From contig NZ_JAJCRR010000002.1 in NCBI RefSeq assembly GCF_020564355.1, forward strand, positions 248,001 to 312,000: 64,000 bases of DNA. The letters run 5' to 3'. The translations under genes were made by a program, and so were the position numbers. Position 1 is the first letter of the stretch, and each line of letters begins with the position of its first letter. The notes under the pieces are model-generated. The model saw only the letters and a program-made list of their open reading frames with translations. It did not search any database and had not been told where the DNA came from. The stretch comes from Lachnospira pectinoschiza (GTDB lineage: Bacteria > Bacillota > Clostridia > Lachnospirales > Lachnospiraceae). Positions 27,673-37,300 of the stretch are shown here, piece by piece.

Positions 27673-29331
27673 ATGAAATGTCCGAAATGTGGTCAGGAGT
27701 ATGAGGGCAGTGCCTGCCCGAATTGTGAACCGGGACCAGAGATTATCGTCAATAATGCAGATTATCTGAGGAGAAAAGAGGCGTATGAAAAGAAGCAGGC
27801 TGAAAAAGAGTCTGCTTCTTCTCACGCAGACAAGCCGCAGAAAGAACCGGAAGAGGAAAACGCCGATGACCGCAGAGCAGTAAAAAAGAAGCCACAGGAA
27901 CAGCCGGAGTATGAGGAAATCGATTATCTGGGTATGATGAAAAAGGTGTATGATACCGGAAAAGAAGCAGCAGGCAGTGCCGCAGAGGAGCTAAAGAAAC
28001 GAAAAGGCTTTTTTAGCAGATACCGGAAACGGATTATCGCGGCAGTGCTGGTTGTATGTGTACTGGCAGGCGGCGGATTTGGCATTTACAAGCTTGCTTC
28101 CCGTAAAAATTATGTGCTTTATATGAGTTCCGGTGCAAAGATTTACAATGTTGCAGGGCTGGAAAATAATTATGTGTGTGAAAATAAGCAGGCGGTTTTT
28201 GCAGTCGATAACCGTACATTTTACACGCCGCAGTTTCCACAGCAGATTGATGCCGATGCGGTGACAAATACGCTTGCAAGCGACAACGGGGAATATTTTG
28301 CGGCAACCGTCTATGATGAGGGCAGTGCGCAGTATGCGCTGTATACATGGAAAGATGGACAGGATGCGGTACAGGTGTCTAAAAATGCCTATGATAAAGA
28401 TATCGGTTATATTACGAATAAAGGAAAAGTTATTTATTCCGATGTCGAGGTTGTCAATGAGGAAGGCGGACTCGGAGCTATGCAGTTATATGTATACGAT
28501 GCGTCCGGAAAGCTTACACTCATAGAAGGGCAGTTAAAGGAATATTTTGTGTATGCGGCAGAAGAAAAAATTGCCTGCTACAACAAGAATAATGTATTGT
28601 ATCTGTATGATTATGATGAGAATAAAAAAGAAAATGAATTATCTGACAGTGTCAGAAGCGTGTATGCAGAAAGTGCGAAGGCAGATAACTTTTTTACGGC
28701 AAAGGCAGATACGGTAAATACTTCAAAGAATGCCCATGCGCTGATTTTCAGTGACGACGGTGAGTGGTACTACTACAACATTTCAGAACAAAAGACAAAG
28801 TATATGATGCAGGAACTGTCATCTTCCGTAGAAATAATTTATGAGGAAAAGGCAGGGTATCTGTATCTTTTAGCGCCGAATAAAATTACCTATGCGGAAT
28901 TGTCACAAGACGGTATTAAAGAACGTGTGCAGGTTGATACACTGCTGCAGGCAGATTATGAGTATCTTCCGGCGGATAATATACTGGTGTACATTAATGC
29001 AGACGGTACACTCTGTTACAGTGAAAAAGGAAAGAAAAGCGGGATTACATCCGGCGTCACGGCAGGAACACTCAGCAGTGTGGACAATACACAGAACGGT
29101 ATTACTTATATCAAAGACGGTGTGCAGTATTATTGTGCATCGGTAAAGGGCAGTCCTGTAAAAATGTGTGAGCAGACGGAACAGACAGACACGGCATATA
29201 CACTGCTGTATAAAAACAGGCTGTATTTTTACGATGCCGACGGACAGCTTTATTCCTGTGCAAAAAAAGGGAATGGGCTTGAGAAGGTTGGCGATGTCAG
29301 CCGTTTCTGGCTTGGAACAAAATATCAGTAA
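27673..29331 (+). CDS. Zinc-ribbon membrane protein of unknown function
   Basis: 552-aa protein. A zinc ribbon at the very N-terminus (CPKCGQEYEGSACPNC, four Cys at 3, 6, 15, 18) is followed by a charged disordered region (about 35-100), one TM helix (about 121-143, IIAAVLVVCVLAGGGFGIYKL) and a roughly 400-residue extracytoplasmic part. That part has recurring segments such as NYVLYMSSGAKIYNVAGLE and LYLYDYDENK that look like beta-propeller/WD-like strands (resembling DUF5050-type sensors), but I cannot assign a family. The start is ATG 27673 after GAGAGGAA; the frame opens 5 codons earlier. It follows glyS by 18 bases and may be co-transcribed. Confidence 0.6.
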   Translation: MKCPKCGQEYEGSACPNCEPGPEIIVNNADYLRRKEAYEKKQAEKESASSHADKPQKEPEEENADDRRAVKKKPQEQPEYEEIDYLGMMKKVYDTGKEAAGSAAEELKKRKGFFSRYRKRIIAAVLVVCVLAGGGFGIYKLASRKNYVLYMSSGAKIYNVAGLENNYVCENKQAVFAVDNRTFYTPQFPQQIDADAVTNTLASDNGEYFAATVYDEGSAQYALYTWKDGQDAVQVSKNAYDKDIGYITNKGKVIYSDVEVVNEEGGLGAMQLYVYDASGKLTLIEGQLKEYFVYAAEEKIACYNKNNVLYLYDYDENKKENELSDSVRSVYAESAKADNFFTAKADTVNTSKNAHALIFSDDGEWYYYNISEQKTKYMMQELSSSVEIIYEEKAGYLYLLAPNKITYAELSQDGIKERVQVDTLLQADYEYLPADNILVYINADGTLCYSEKGKKSGITSGVTAGTLSSVDNTQNGITYIKDGVQYYCASVKGSPVKMCEQTEQTDTAYTLLYKNRLYFYDADGQLYSCAKKGNGLEKVGDVSRFWLGTKYQ

Positions 29332-29408
29332 AACGGTAAAGTATTTAATGCAACAGTACCGGGCAGAAAGACGATAATCTGCCGGTGCGGGTGCAAAGTA
29401 AAAAAGGA

Positions 29409-29466
29409 CGGAATCAACAGTATCTGAAACAGATTTAAGTTTCAGATACCGGGGATTCCGTTTTTT
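29409..29466. terminator. Terminator between the zinc-ribbon gene and dacF-like gene
   Basis: CGGAATC (29409-29415) with GATTCCG (29454-29460) and GTATCTGAAAC (29420-29430) with GTTTCAGATAC (29439-29449), then TTTTTT. Serves the plus-strand gene. Confidence 0.88.
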
Positions 29467-29528
29467 GCGGCTTATTGTATGCTGTTATATCGTTTTTTTA
29501 TCCTGTACGGTTATGCTGTATTTCTAAA

Positions 29529-30731
29529 TCACGCGGCACCGGTAAGTTTCCGGAACATTTTAAACAGTGCATCGCCGTATGTGGCAGAAGAAACAGACTG
29601 TGCGGCAGTGATATCGACCGTGCCGAGGGTCTTTCCGTCCAATGTGTATGTCAGGGTGCCGATGACGTCCCCCTCGTTTACAGGTGCTGTGACTGTTTCA
29701 GGGAGAGTCAGTTGTTTTTCGATGCTGGCGGTATCGACAGGTTCTAAGAATAAGGTCGAAAATTCTTTTGCATAGGAAAGTGAAAGCGTATCGCACTGCC
29801 CACCGGATACGGATAGGTTTGGGAGCTGCGGCATTTCAGTATCGTGATAAATGTCGCATACACTATATCCGTAATTCAGCAGCGTTACGGCATCTGAAAA
29901 ACGGGTCTTACTGTCGGGAGCAGCCATGATAACGGCAATTAATTCAACACCGTCTTTATTGGCGGTTGCAGAAAGACAGCATTTGGCAAGTCCGGTAGAA
30001 CCGGTCTTTAAGCCTGTTGCCCACTGATATTGTTTAATAAGCTTATTCGTGTTTGTCAGACCGAACTCACTTTCGCCTTTGCGGGTAACGTGCGTAATCG
30101 TATCCATCCAGATAGTTGAGTAATTGTGAATCTGAGGATACTGCACAATCAGTTCACGGCTCATCAGGGCAACATCCCTTGCAGTTGACATATGCCCGTC
30201 TGTATCCAGTCCGCAGCAGTTGATAAAAGTAGTGTTATTCATGCCAAGTCCTTTGGCACGCTCATTCATTTTGGCAACGAAGCCCTCCTCGCTGCCGGCA
30301 ATCAGTTCCGCCATGGCAACACAGGCATCGTTGGCACTGGCAACACTGATACATTTAATCATGGTTTCGACCGTCTGTGTTTCGCCGGGTTCTAAAAAGA
30401 CCTGGCTGCCGCCCATGGAAGCGGCATATTCGGATACGGTCACATCGTCGGTCAGGTTGATTTTACCGGAGTTTAATGCATCAAAAATCAGAATTAATGT
30501 CATGATTTTTGTAATGCTTGCGGGGTGTAAGACTGTATCGGCATCTTTTTCATAAATCACCTGTCCGGTGGAAGCTTCCATTAAAATGGCGGCGGGCGAG
30601 GTAATGGCAGGACCATTGTCGGAATTTCCGGCATATGTAATGCAGGGGAAAACGGAGGTTAACAAAAAACATACGGAAAGAAGTAGGGCAGTCAGACGGA
30701 CTGCCGGATAAAGAAGCACAGTTTTACGCAT
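29529..30731 (-). CDS. D-alanyl-D-alanine carboxypeptidase (S11 family, DacF-like)
   Basis: 400-aa low-molecular-weight PBP with an N-terminal signal peptide (about 10-35, LTALLLSVCFLLTSVFPCITYAG). Active-site motifs: S-x-x-K in ASITKIM, SxN in SVASANDACVAMAE and KTG in GLKTGSTG. It trims the terminal D-Ala of peptidoglycan stem peptides outside the membrane. I choose the ATG ending at 30731; the open frame begins 9 codons earlier with TTG but neither site has a strong ribosome sequence. In Clostridia such enzymes serve growth or spore cortex formation; which one is not evident here. Confidence 0.92.
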   Translation of the reverse strand: MRKTVLLYPAVRLTALLLSVCFLLTSVFPCITYAGNSDNGPAITSPAAILMEASTGQVIYEKDADTVLHPASITKIMTLILIFDALNSGKINLTDDVTVSEYAASMGGSQVFLEPGETQTVETMIKCISVASANDACVAMAELIAGSEEGFVAKMNERAKGLGMNNTTFINCCGLDTDGHMSTARDVALMSRELIVQYPQIHNYSTIWMDTITHVTRKGESEFGLTNTNKLIKQYQWATGLKTGSTGLAKCCLSATANKDGVELIAVIMAAPDSKTRFSDAVTLLNYGYSVCDIYHDTEMPQLPNLSVSGGQCDTLSLSYAKEFSTLFLEPVDTASIEKQLTLPETVTAPVNEGDVIGTLTYTLDGKTLGTVDITAAQSVSSATYGDALFKMFRKLTGAA

Positions 30732-30917
30732 AAGAAGCTCATTTCCGCTAAAAAGCAATTCATTTTCTTAATGCAGTATATGAAATAGACTTAATTTGTA
30801 TGCTTTTGCTGTATTTTTTTGTGAAAAATAGGCAAATCTGCTTTCGGGTAGTGAAATTTGAAAAAAAATATGTTATATTTCTTATTATTGGGTTTACTAG
30901 AGCCTGTGGAGGAATAA

Positions 30918-32870
30918 ATGAGTAGTAATGTAAAAGATGTTATTTATTCTGTTTACAGAATACGGATGAGTGATTACCGTATTATCTCGGCAGATGAAAA
31001 TTTTGAGAAACTGACAGGATATACTGAAAAAGATTACAGAGAAAATCAATTAAAACATACCGATTTGATTCCGGCAGAAGATATCGTTGAATATATAGAA
31101 AAGATGATGCAGATACGCAGGAACCAGAACGAAAATATACAGGAACACCGTCTGGTAAAAAAGAATGGCGATATCATTGTAGTTTTCTGTTATGGAAAAA
31201 TCTACAAAGATGAAAAGACCGGGGAAATGCAGGCGCAGATTATTGTTTCAGATGTTACCGATACAGCGCCGCTTTCCCAGGTTAAAATAGAAAACAGCAG
31301 TTATATGGAAATATCAGAACATGATATGCTTACAGGCCTTTATAACCGAGGCAGTTTTGAAAAACGGGTAAATCACGATTTAGCACTGCTTAATGATGGC
31401 AACTGTGCGATTATTGTAATGGATATCCGTGAATTAAAATGGATTAACGACACATACGGACGTTCCGCGGGGGACATGGTAATCAACAATATGGCTGCCA
31501 ATATGGTATCTATATTCCGTTCCGATGTGGTGATGTCCCGTATTGGCGGCGATGAGTTCTGTCTGTATATTCCACTGTACGAAGAAAAGATGCAGCAGCA
31601 GTATATGGATAAAATTATGCAGGTAGCAGAGCAGACAACAATTACCGGATATCCGGATGTGCGGATAAAAGTGACAGTGGGAACAGCGGTGAGTTCACGT
31701 TTCGGCACAGATTTCTGGCAGCTTTACAGCAGCGCGGAAACGGCGTTAAAACAGGCAAAAGAAAAGGGAATGACAGGTGTTTCCGTACAGGCTGACAATC
31801 CGGTATATAAAGAGGCATATACAGAATCCATTCTTGTAGTAATGGCAAATGATGGTATCCAGCATATGGTGGGGGATATCTTTATGGGAAAATATAAAAT
31901 TATTAAAGCGGATACCAGTCAGGAGGCAATCGAGATTGTTGATGAAAAAAAAGATTCTCTGTGTCTGGTGCTGACGGAAATGTATGCCAATGGGATAAAC
32001 GGTTTTGATTTACTTGATTATATGCGGAAAATGGATTATATCGATAATGTTCCGGTTGTTTTTTTATCCAGTGAATATATAGAAGATGTCTATAAAAATG
32101 CATTTGCACATGGTGTTATTGATATTGTGACAAGTCCGATTGATACATACAGCTTCAGCAGCCGCTTAAATAACATCATTGATTTATATAAACACAAAAA
32201 TGCGTTAGAAGAAAAGACCATGCGTCAGACCCGGAAGATACAGCGGCTGAATGAAAAAATTATTGAATCTCTGGGCAATGTTGTAGAATTCCGTGATGTG
32301 GAATCCGGTGCGCATATTAAGCGTGTGAAATTTTTTACAAAAATCCTGGCGGAATGTGCAAAAGAGGAATGCCCGGAATATGGACTGACCCAGAACGATA
32401 TTGATATGATTGTACAGGCATCGCCATTACATGATGTGGGAAAAATTTCAATTTCCGATACGATTCTGCTAAAGCCGGGAAAACTCACACCGGAAGAATT
32501 TGAGATTATGAAGACCCACACAACGAAGGGATATGATATTATCCTTCGTATTTTTAACGATGAAGGGGAAGAAGAATATATGCAGTACTGCTCGCAGATT
32601 GCAAGGTATCATCATGAAAAATACGATGGGGGCGGATATCCGGAAGGACTTACAGGAGATGAAATTCCAATTGGTGCACAGCTGGTGTCACTGGCAGATG
32701 TCTATGATGCGCTGATTAGTAAACGCTGTTACAAACCGTCATTTTCATATGATACAGCTTATCAGATGATTCTGGACGGAGAGTGCGGTATATTTAACCC
32801 AAGATTATTACAATGCTTTATAAAGAAAAAGAATGAATTAGAGGCAATGGCAGAACAGTTTAAAGACTAA
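30918..32870 (+). CDS. PAS-GGDEF-receiver-HD-GYP protein (c-di-GMP turnover)
   Basis: 650-aa four-domain cytoplasmic protein. PAS (about 15-120); GGDEF diguanylate cyclase with intact GGDEF at 210-214 (SRIGGDEFCLY); a receiver-like domain (about 300-420) whose phosphoacceptor position is Glu354 (VLTEMYANG) and whose N-terminal acidic pair is missing; and an HD-GYP phosphodiesterase with HDVGK (H505), HHE (565-567) and DGGGYPEGL (GYP 573-575). It therefore combines synthesis and breakdown of c-di-GMP, with PAS sensing and a non-phosphorylatable receiver as likely switches. A PilZ c-di-GMP receptor is encoded at 46345. GGAGGAATAA precedes the ATG. Confidence 0.9.
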   Translation: MSSNVKDVIYSVYRIRMSDYRIISADENFEKLTGYTEKDYRENQLKHTDLIPAEDIVEYIEKMMQIRRNQNENIQEHRLVKKNGDIIVVFCYGKIYKDEKTGEMQAQIIVSDVTDTAPLSQVKIENSSYMEISEHDMLTGLYNRGSFEKRVNHDLALLNDGNCAIIVMDIRELKWINDTYGRSAGDMVINNMAANMVSIFRSDVVMSRIGGDEFCLYIPLYEEKMQQQYMDKIMQVAEQTTITGYPDVRIKVTVGTAVSSRFGTDFWQLYSSAETALKQAKEKGMTGVSVQADNPVYKEAYTESILVVMANDGIQHMVGDIFMGKYKIIKADTSQEAIEIVDEKKDSLCLVLTEMYANGINGFDLLDYMRKMDYIDNVPVVFLSSEYIEDVYKNAFAHGVIDIVTSPIDTYSFSSRLNNIIDLYKHKNALEEKTMRQTRKIQRLNEKIIESLGNVVEFRDVESGAHIKRVKFFTKILAECAKEECPEYGLTQNDIDMIVQASPLHDVGKISISDTILLKPGKLTPEEFEIMKTHTTKGYDIILRIFNDEGEEEYMQYCSQIARYHHEKYDGGGYPEGLTGDEIPIGAQLVSLADVYDALISKRCYKPSFSYDTAYQMILDGECGIFNPRLLQCFIKKKNELEAMAEQFKD

Positions 32871-32879
32871 AAGGGGATA

Positions 32880-32986
32880 GTGTGAAAAAGCCTTAAATCA
32901 AAGCTTTTTCACACAGGGATTTGTTTTTGAGCAAAAACAAATCCCCTTGATGGCAGATGAGGAACCGCCTGCGCGGATTTCTCATC
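32880..32986 (+). repeat. Three-hairpin structured repeat, family I, copy 2
   Basis: Hairpin 1: GTGTGAAAAAGC (32880-32891) with GCTTTTTCACAC (32903-32914); its 11-base loop CTTAAATCAAA is identical to that at 26042-26052 although two stem pairs differ, both compensated. Hairpin 2: GGGATTTGTTTTTG (32916-32929) with CAAAAACAAATCCC (32932-32945). Hairpin 3: GATGAG (32956-32961) with CTCATC (32981-32986) enclosing CCGC-CTGC-GCGG. It sits between the HD-GYP gene and rarA and probably lies in the rarA transcript. Confidence 0.85.
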
Positions 32987-33024
32987 GCCCCTTCGCAACA
33001 AGTTGCCAAGGAATGAGGATAACT

Positions 33025-34356
33025 ATGGATTTATTTGATTATATGCGTGAAAATACAATAAAGCAGGAATCGCCGTTAGCATCTCGTTTAAGACCGCAGA
33101 CACTGGATGAAGTGGTGGGGCAGCAGCATATTATCGGAAAGGACAAGCTGCTCTACCGCGCCATTCAGGCAGATAAATTAAGCTCCATTATTTTTTACGG
33201 ACCGCCGGGAACGGGAAAGACGACACTGGCAAAGGTCATTGCCCATACGACTAGTGCGGCATTTGAACAGATTAATGCGACTGTTGCCGGGAAAAAAGAT
33301 ATGGAAGACATTGTTGCCAAGGCAAAAGATAATCTCGGCATGTACGGTAAAAAGACGATATTGTTTGTCGATGAAATTCATCGTTTTAATAAAGGACAGC
33401 AGGATTATCTGTTACCGTATGTGGAGGATGGGACGCTGATTTTAATCGGAGCGACAACGGAAAATCCCTATTTTGAAGTCAACGGCGCTCTTTTATCCCG
33501 CTCGGTTATTTTTGAATTAAAGCCGCTTGAAAAAGAAGATATTAAAAAGCTGATTGTGCGTGCCGTACAGGACGAAAAAAAAGGCATGGGCAGCTTCCAT
33601 GCACAGATTGACGAAGATGCGCTGGAATTTCTTGCAGACGTAGCAAACGGCGATGCAAGAAGTGCGTTAAATGCAGTAGAACTGGGAATTCTTACAACGG
33701 CAAAATCAGAAGACGGAAAAGTGCATATCACACTGGATACGGCACAGGAATGTATCCAGAAGCGTGTGATCCGCTATGATAAAACAGGCGATAACCACTA
33801 TGATACGATTTCAGCATTTATTAAGAGTATGCGCGGCTCAGACCCGGATGCCACCGCCTATTATCTGGCAAGAATGTTATATGCCGGGGAGGATGTGCGG
33901 TTTATTGCAAGGCGGATTTTAATCTGTGCGAGTGAAGATGTGGGCAATGCAGACCCGCAGGCATTGGTAGTTGCTTCGGCGGCGGCACAGGCGGTTGAGC
34001 GGCTCGGTATGCCGGAAGCACGGATTACGCTTTCACAGGCGGCGTTGTATGTGGCATGCGCACCGAAAAGCAATGCGGCTTATATGGCAGTCGATAAGGC
34101 AATGGAAGTGGTAAAAACACAAAAGACCGCTCCAATTCCGGCACATTTGCAGGATGCCCACTATAAGAGTGCGGCAAAGCTAGGTCACGGTGCAGGGTAT
34201 CTGTATGCACATGATTATAAGAACCACTATGTCAGACAGCAGTATCTGCCGGATGCATTAAAAGACAGTCGTTTTTATGAAATGACAGAAATCGGTTACG
34301 AGAAAAAGATGAAAGAGCATTTAGATAAAATCAAAGCGGAGGCTGATTCCGAATGA
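33025..34356 (+). CDS. rarA: Replication-associated recombination protein RarA (MgsA family AAA ATPase)
   Basis: 443-aa clamp-loader-like AAA+ ATPase acting at stalled forks. Walker A GPPGTGKTTLAKV, Walker B LFVDEIHRFNKGQQDYLLP, sensor 1 GATTENPYFEVN and the C-terminal tetramerisation region (ALYVACAPKSNAAYMAVDKA) are all present. I start at ATG 33025 (GAGGAT upstream); the open frame runs 26 codons further left into the structured repeat and is not credible. Its stop overlaps the next gene (ATGA), so the uncharacterised cassette at 34353-41608 is translationally coupled to it. Confidence 0.95.
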   Translation: MDLFDYMRENTIKQESPLASRLRPQTLDEVVGQQHIIGKDKLLYRAIQADKLSSIIFYGPPGTGKTTLAKVIAHTTSAAFEQINATVAGKKDMEDIVAKAKDNLGMYGKKTILFVDEIHRFNKGQQDYLLPYVEDGTLILIGATTENPYFEVNGALLSRSVIFELKPLEKEDIKKLIVRAVQDEKKGMGSFHAQIDEDALEFLADVANGDARSALNAVELGILTTAKSEDGKVHITLDTAQECIQKRVIRYDKTGDNHYDTISAFIKSMRGSDPDATAYYLARMLYAGEDVRFIARRILICASEDVGNADPQALVVASAAAQAVERLGMPEARITLSQAALYVACAPKSNAAYMAVDKAMEVVKTQKTAPIPAHLQDAHYKSAAKLGHGAGYLYAHDYKNHYVRQQYLPDALKDSRFYEMTEIGYEKKMKEHLDKIKAEADSE

Positions 34357-37300
34357 AGGAGTATATCAATCGATTAGCAAGAGGAAAATTTACATATCAA
34401 AGACCGGAATTAGAAGTGCAGGATTATACGCTGACCGGCAGTGTCACGGCAGGCGGACAGGGAATGTTTACGTTCCGGTTTACGGCATCACAGCCGGCTT
34501 ACGGCATTGTATTATCCAGTCATGCACGTGTCCGCATTGAAAAACCCCAGTTTGGCACGACACCGGCAGAGATAGTTTATACGGTAGATGCCGCGGATTT
34601 AAAAGAAGGTACGGTGATTCAGGGACAGTTTTATATTGTCAGCAGTGCGGGTGAAAAAAGCGTATCTTATGAATACACGGTTGAAGCGCAGAAGGTCATG
34701 ACCAGCATGGGAGCAGCAGGCAGTATGTTTCATTTTGCCAATCTTGTACAGACTTCACCGGAGGAGGCAGCAGGCTTTTTTTTATCGCCGGATTTTAAAC
34801 GGATATTTTTAAAAAACGATCCGGTACAGACCAATATTTATGATGTGGTAAAAGGCGCTAAAAACGGCAGTGAAGCCAACGTTTATGCAGCAATGGAAGA
34901 ATTTTTAATTGCCGTGCGGAAAAAATCACCGGTTGGCATAGATGTTTTTCCGCAGACAAAGACATTTGCGGATTTTACGGAAAGCGTGAAAGAGCGTATA
35001 ACGATTACCAGGAGCGGCTGGGGGTATACGGAGCTTACGGTTGAAACGGATGTACCGTTTATCTGTCCGAAGATAACACGCATTACGTCTGAGAATTTTA
35101 CGGGCAATAAGTATGAACTGGAATATGTCATTGATGCGGACAAGCTGCACGCGGGCAGGAACTGGGGCAGAATGACAATCTGTTCTTTTACGCAGAAATA
35201 TACGGTTGAAATTGAAGTAGACTGCGCCGGACAGGAAAATACGCACCGTGAGAAAAAGCAGGCGGTGCTTGCACTGGTTCAGGAATATTTAAGTTTCAGA
35301 ATGAAGCGGGAAGACAAGCGGGCATGGCAGGACAAATCTTTACAGATTATAGAACGCATGCGCGGTATCTGCGATGACGATATTTTTTTCAAGCTGGCAC
35401 AGGCACAGATTCTGCTGGTGCAGAACCGCAGTGATGAAGCCGGCTGGCTGATTGACAATGTCAGGGATTTTCTTGAAGAAAATAAGGACAGCCATGTGGA
35501 ATTGTACTGTTATTACCTGTATGTCAGTGCAATGTATTATAAAGATAAGTCCTATACCTTTGCGGCAGTTAAGGTAATCCGGGATTATTATGAAAACGGC
35601 TATGATACGTGGCGCGTTCTGTGGGTTTTATTTTATCTGGATGCTGCGGAAGATGCAAATAAGAGCATTAAGCTTTTACGGATTAAGGATGCATACCACA
35701 ATGGCTGTGTAAGTCCTGTGATGTATTATGAAGCGTTACAGATTTTAAATGCACAGCCGGAGCTTTTGCGTGTGTTAAACGATTTTGAACTGCACATTTT
35801 ACAGTTCGGCTGTAAGTACGGCATAATTTCCACGAAACTGACTTTGTATGTGTGTGAAATGATTGCAAACGGTAAAGTGGCAGATATGCAGTATTTAAGA
35901 CTGCTTAAAGCATTAAACGACTTTTTTGACAAGGATGAAATCTTAACCGTACTTGTTACACATATGATCCGCAATGAGCTGATTGGACCGGAATATGCAG
36001 GACTGTACGAGAAGGGAATTCTGCGTGGACTCCGCATTACGCGTCTGTATGAATTTTATATAGAAAGTTTAGATAAAAAAGAATTAAAACGCCTGCCGCA
36101 GATTGTACTGCGTTACTTTACATATGAGAGCAGTTTAAGTACAAAAAGCAAGGCATATCTGTATGCGGACATTTTAAAAAATCACAGCAGTTCCAGAGAA
36201 ATCATGAACACGTATGCACCGCAGATAGAGCGGTTTGCCTATGGGCAGATGAAAAAGGGATATATTGATCCTTATCTGGAAGTGATTTATGGATGGCTGT
36301 TTCAGAATGTCGGTGTCAATGAAGAAACGGCACCATTCTTGTCAAGATACTTATTTACATACCGTATTACCGTATTCAATGACAAGATTGAGTCGGTGCT
36401 GGTAAAGCACAAGGAACTGCGCAAGGGACAGCGCTGTACGCTGGTGGGACGGACTGCCTATGTGCAGATGTATACAAGGGACTGCATTCTGATGTTTGAA
36501 GATGCAGGCAAACAGGTACATAAAGGCAGTATCCAGTATGAAATCGAGAGGGTTTATGATAATCCGGCATATTTAAAAGCGCTGGATGATTATTGCAGCA
36601 AAGATATTTATCTGCTGCTGAACTGGTTTGAACAAAGCTTAGAACAGCGTAAAAACGATGAAGAAGCCTGCGCAGTCTGTCTTGCATTGATGGCAGACGG
36701 CAATGTCAACCAGCTTACAAGAAACCGGTTAAACAGCTGGCAGATACAGTATTATCATGAATATTATCATGGCGAAGATTTTGGAGAACGCTATGAAAAG
36801 ATTTTAAAAGAAGAATTGCAGATACACGATGCAGCGCTGCTGATTGAAACGTGTATTGCAGAAGGCATGTATGAGGATGCTTTTGATTTGGTATGTGAAT
36901 ACGGTTTTGAAGAAGCCGCACCGGCAAAGCTTTTACGTATGGCAAGAAATATGATTCTGTTAAGACCGCAGGAATACAATGAAAAATTGCTGGCGTGCTG
37001 TATTCATGTGTTTGATGAGGGCAAGTATGACGAAAATGTACTGGCATATTTAGAACAGTTTTATCAGGCAAAGTCCGATAAAATGATGAAAGTATGGCGT
37101 GCCTGTGCAGGATTTAGGGTGCCGTGCCAGACACTGGCAGAGCGGATACTGGTGGAACGGCTATTTACAGGAAATTTATCTGGCAGAATTCCGGAAGTTT
37201 TTACGTATTATCGTCAGCAGCTGCCGGATGCGGCGGTTGAAATGGCTTATCTGGCAGAAAATGCGTACCGTTATTTTGTGAAACACGAAACGGCAGACGA

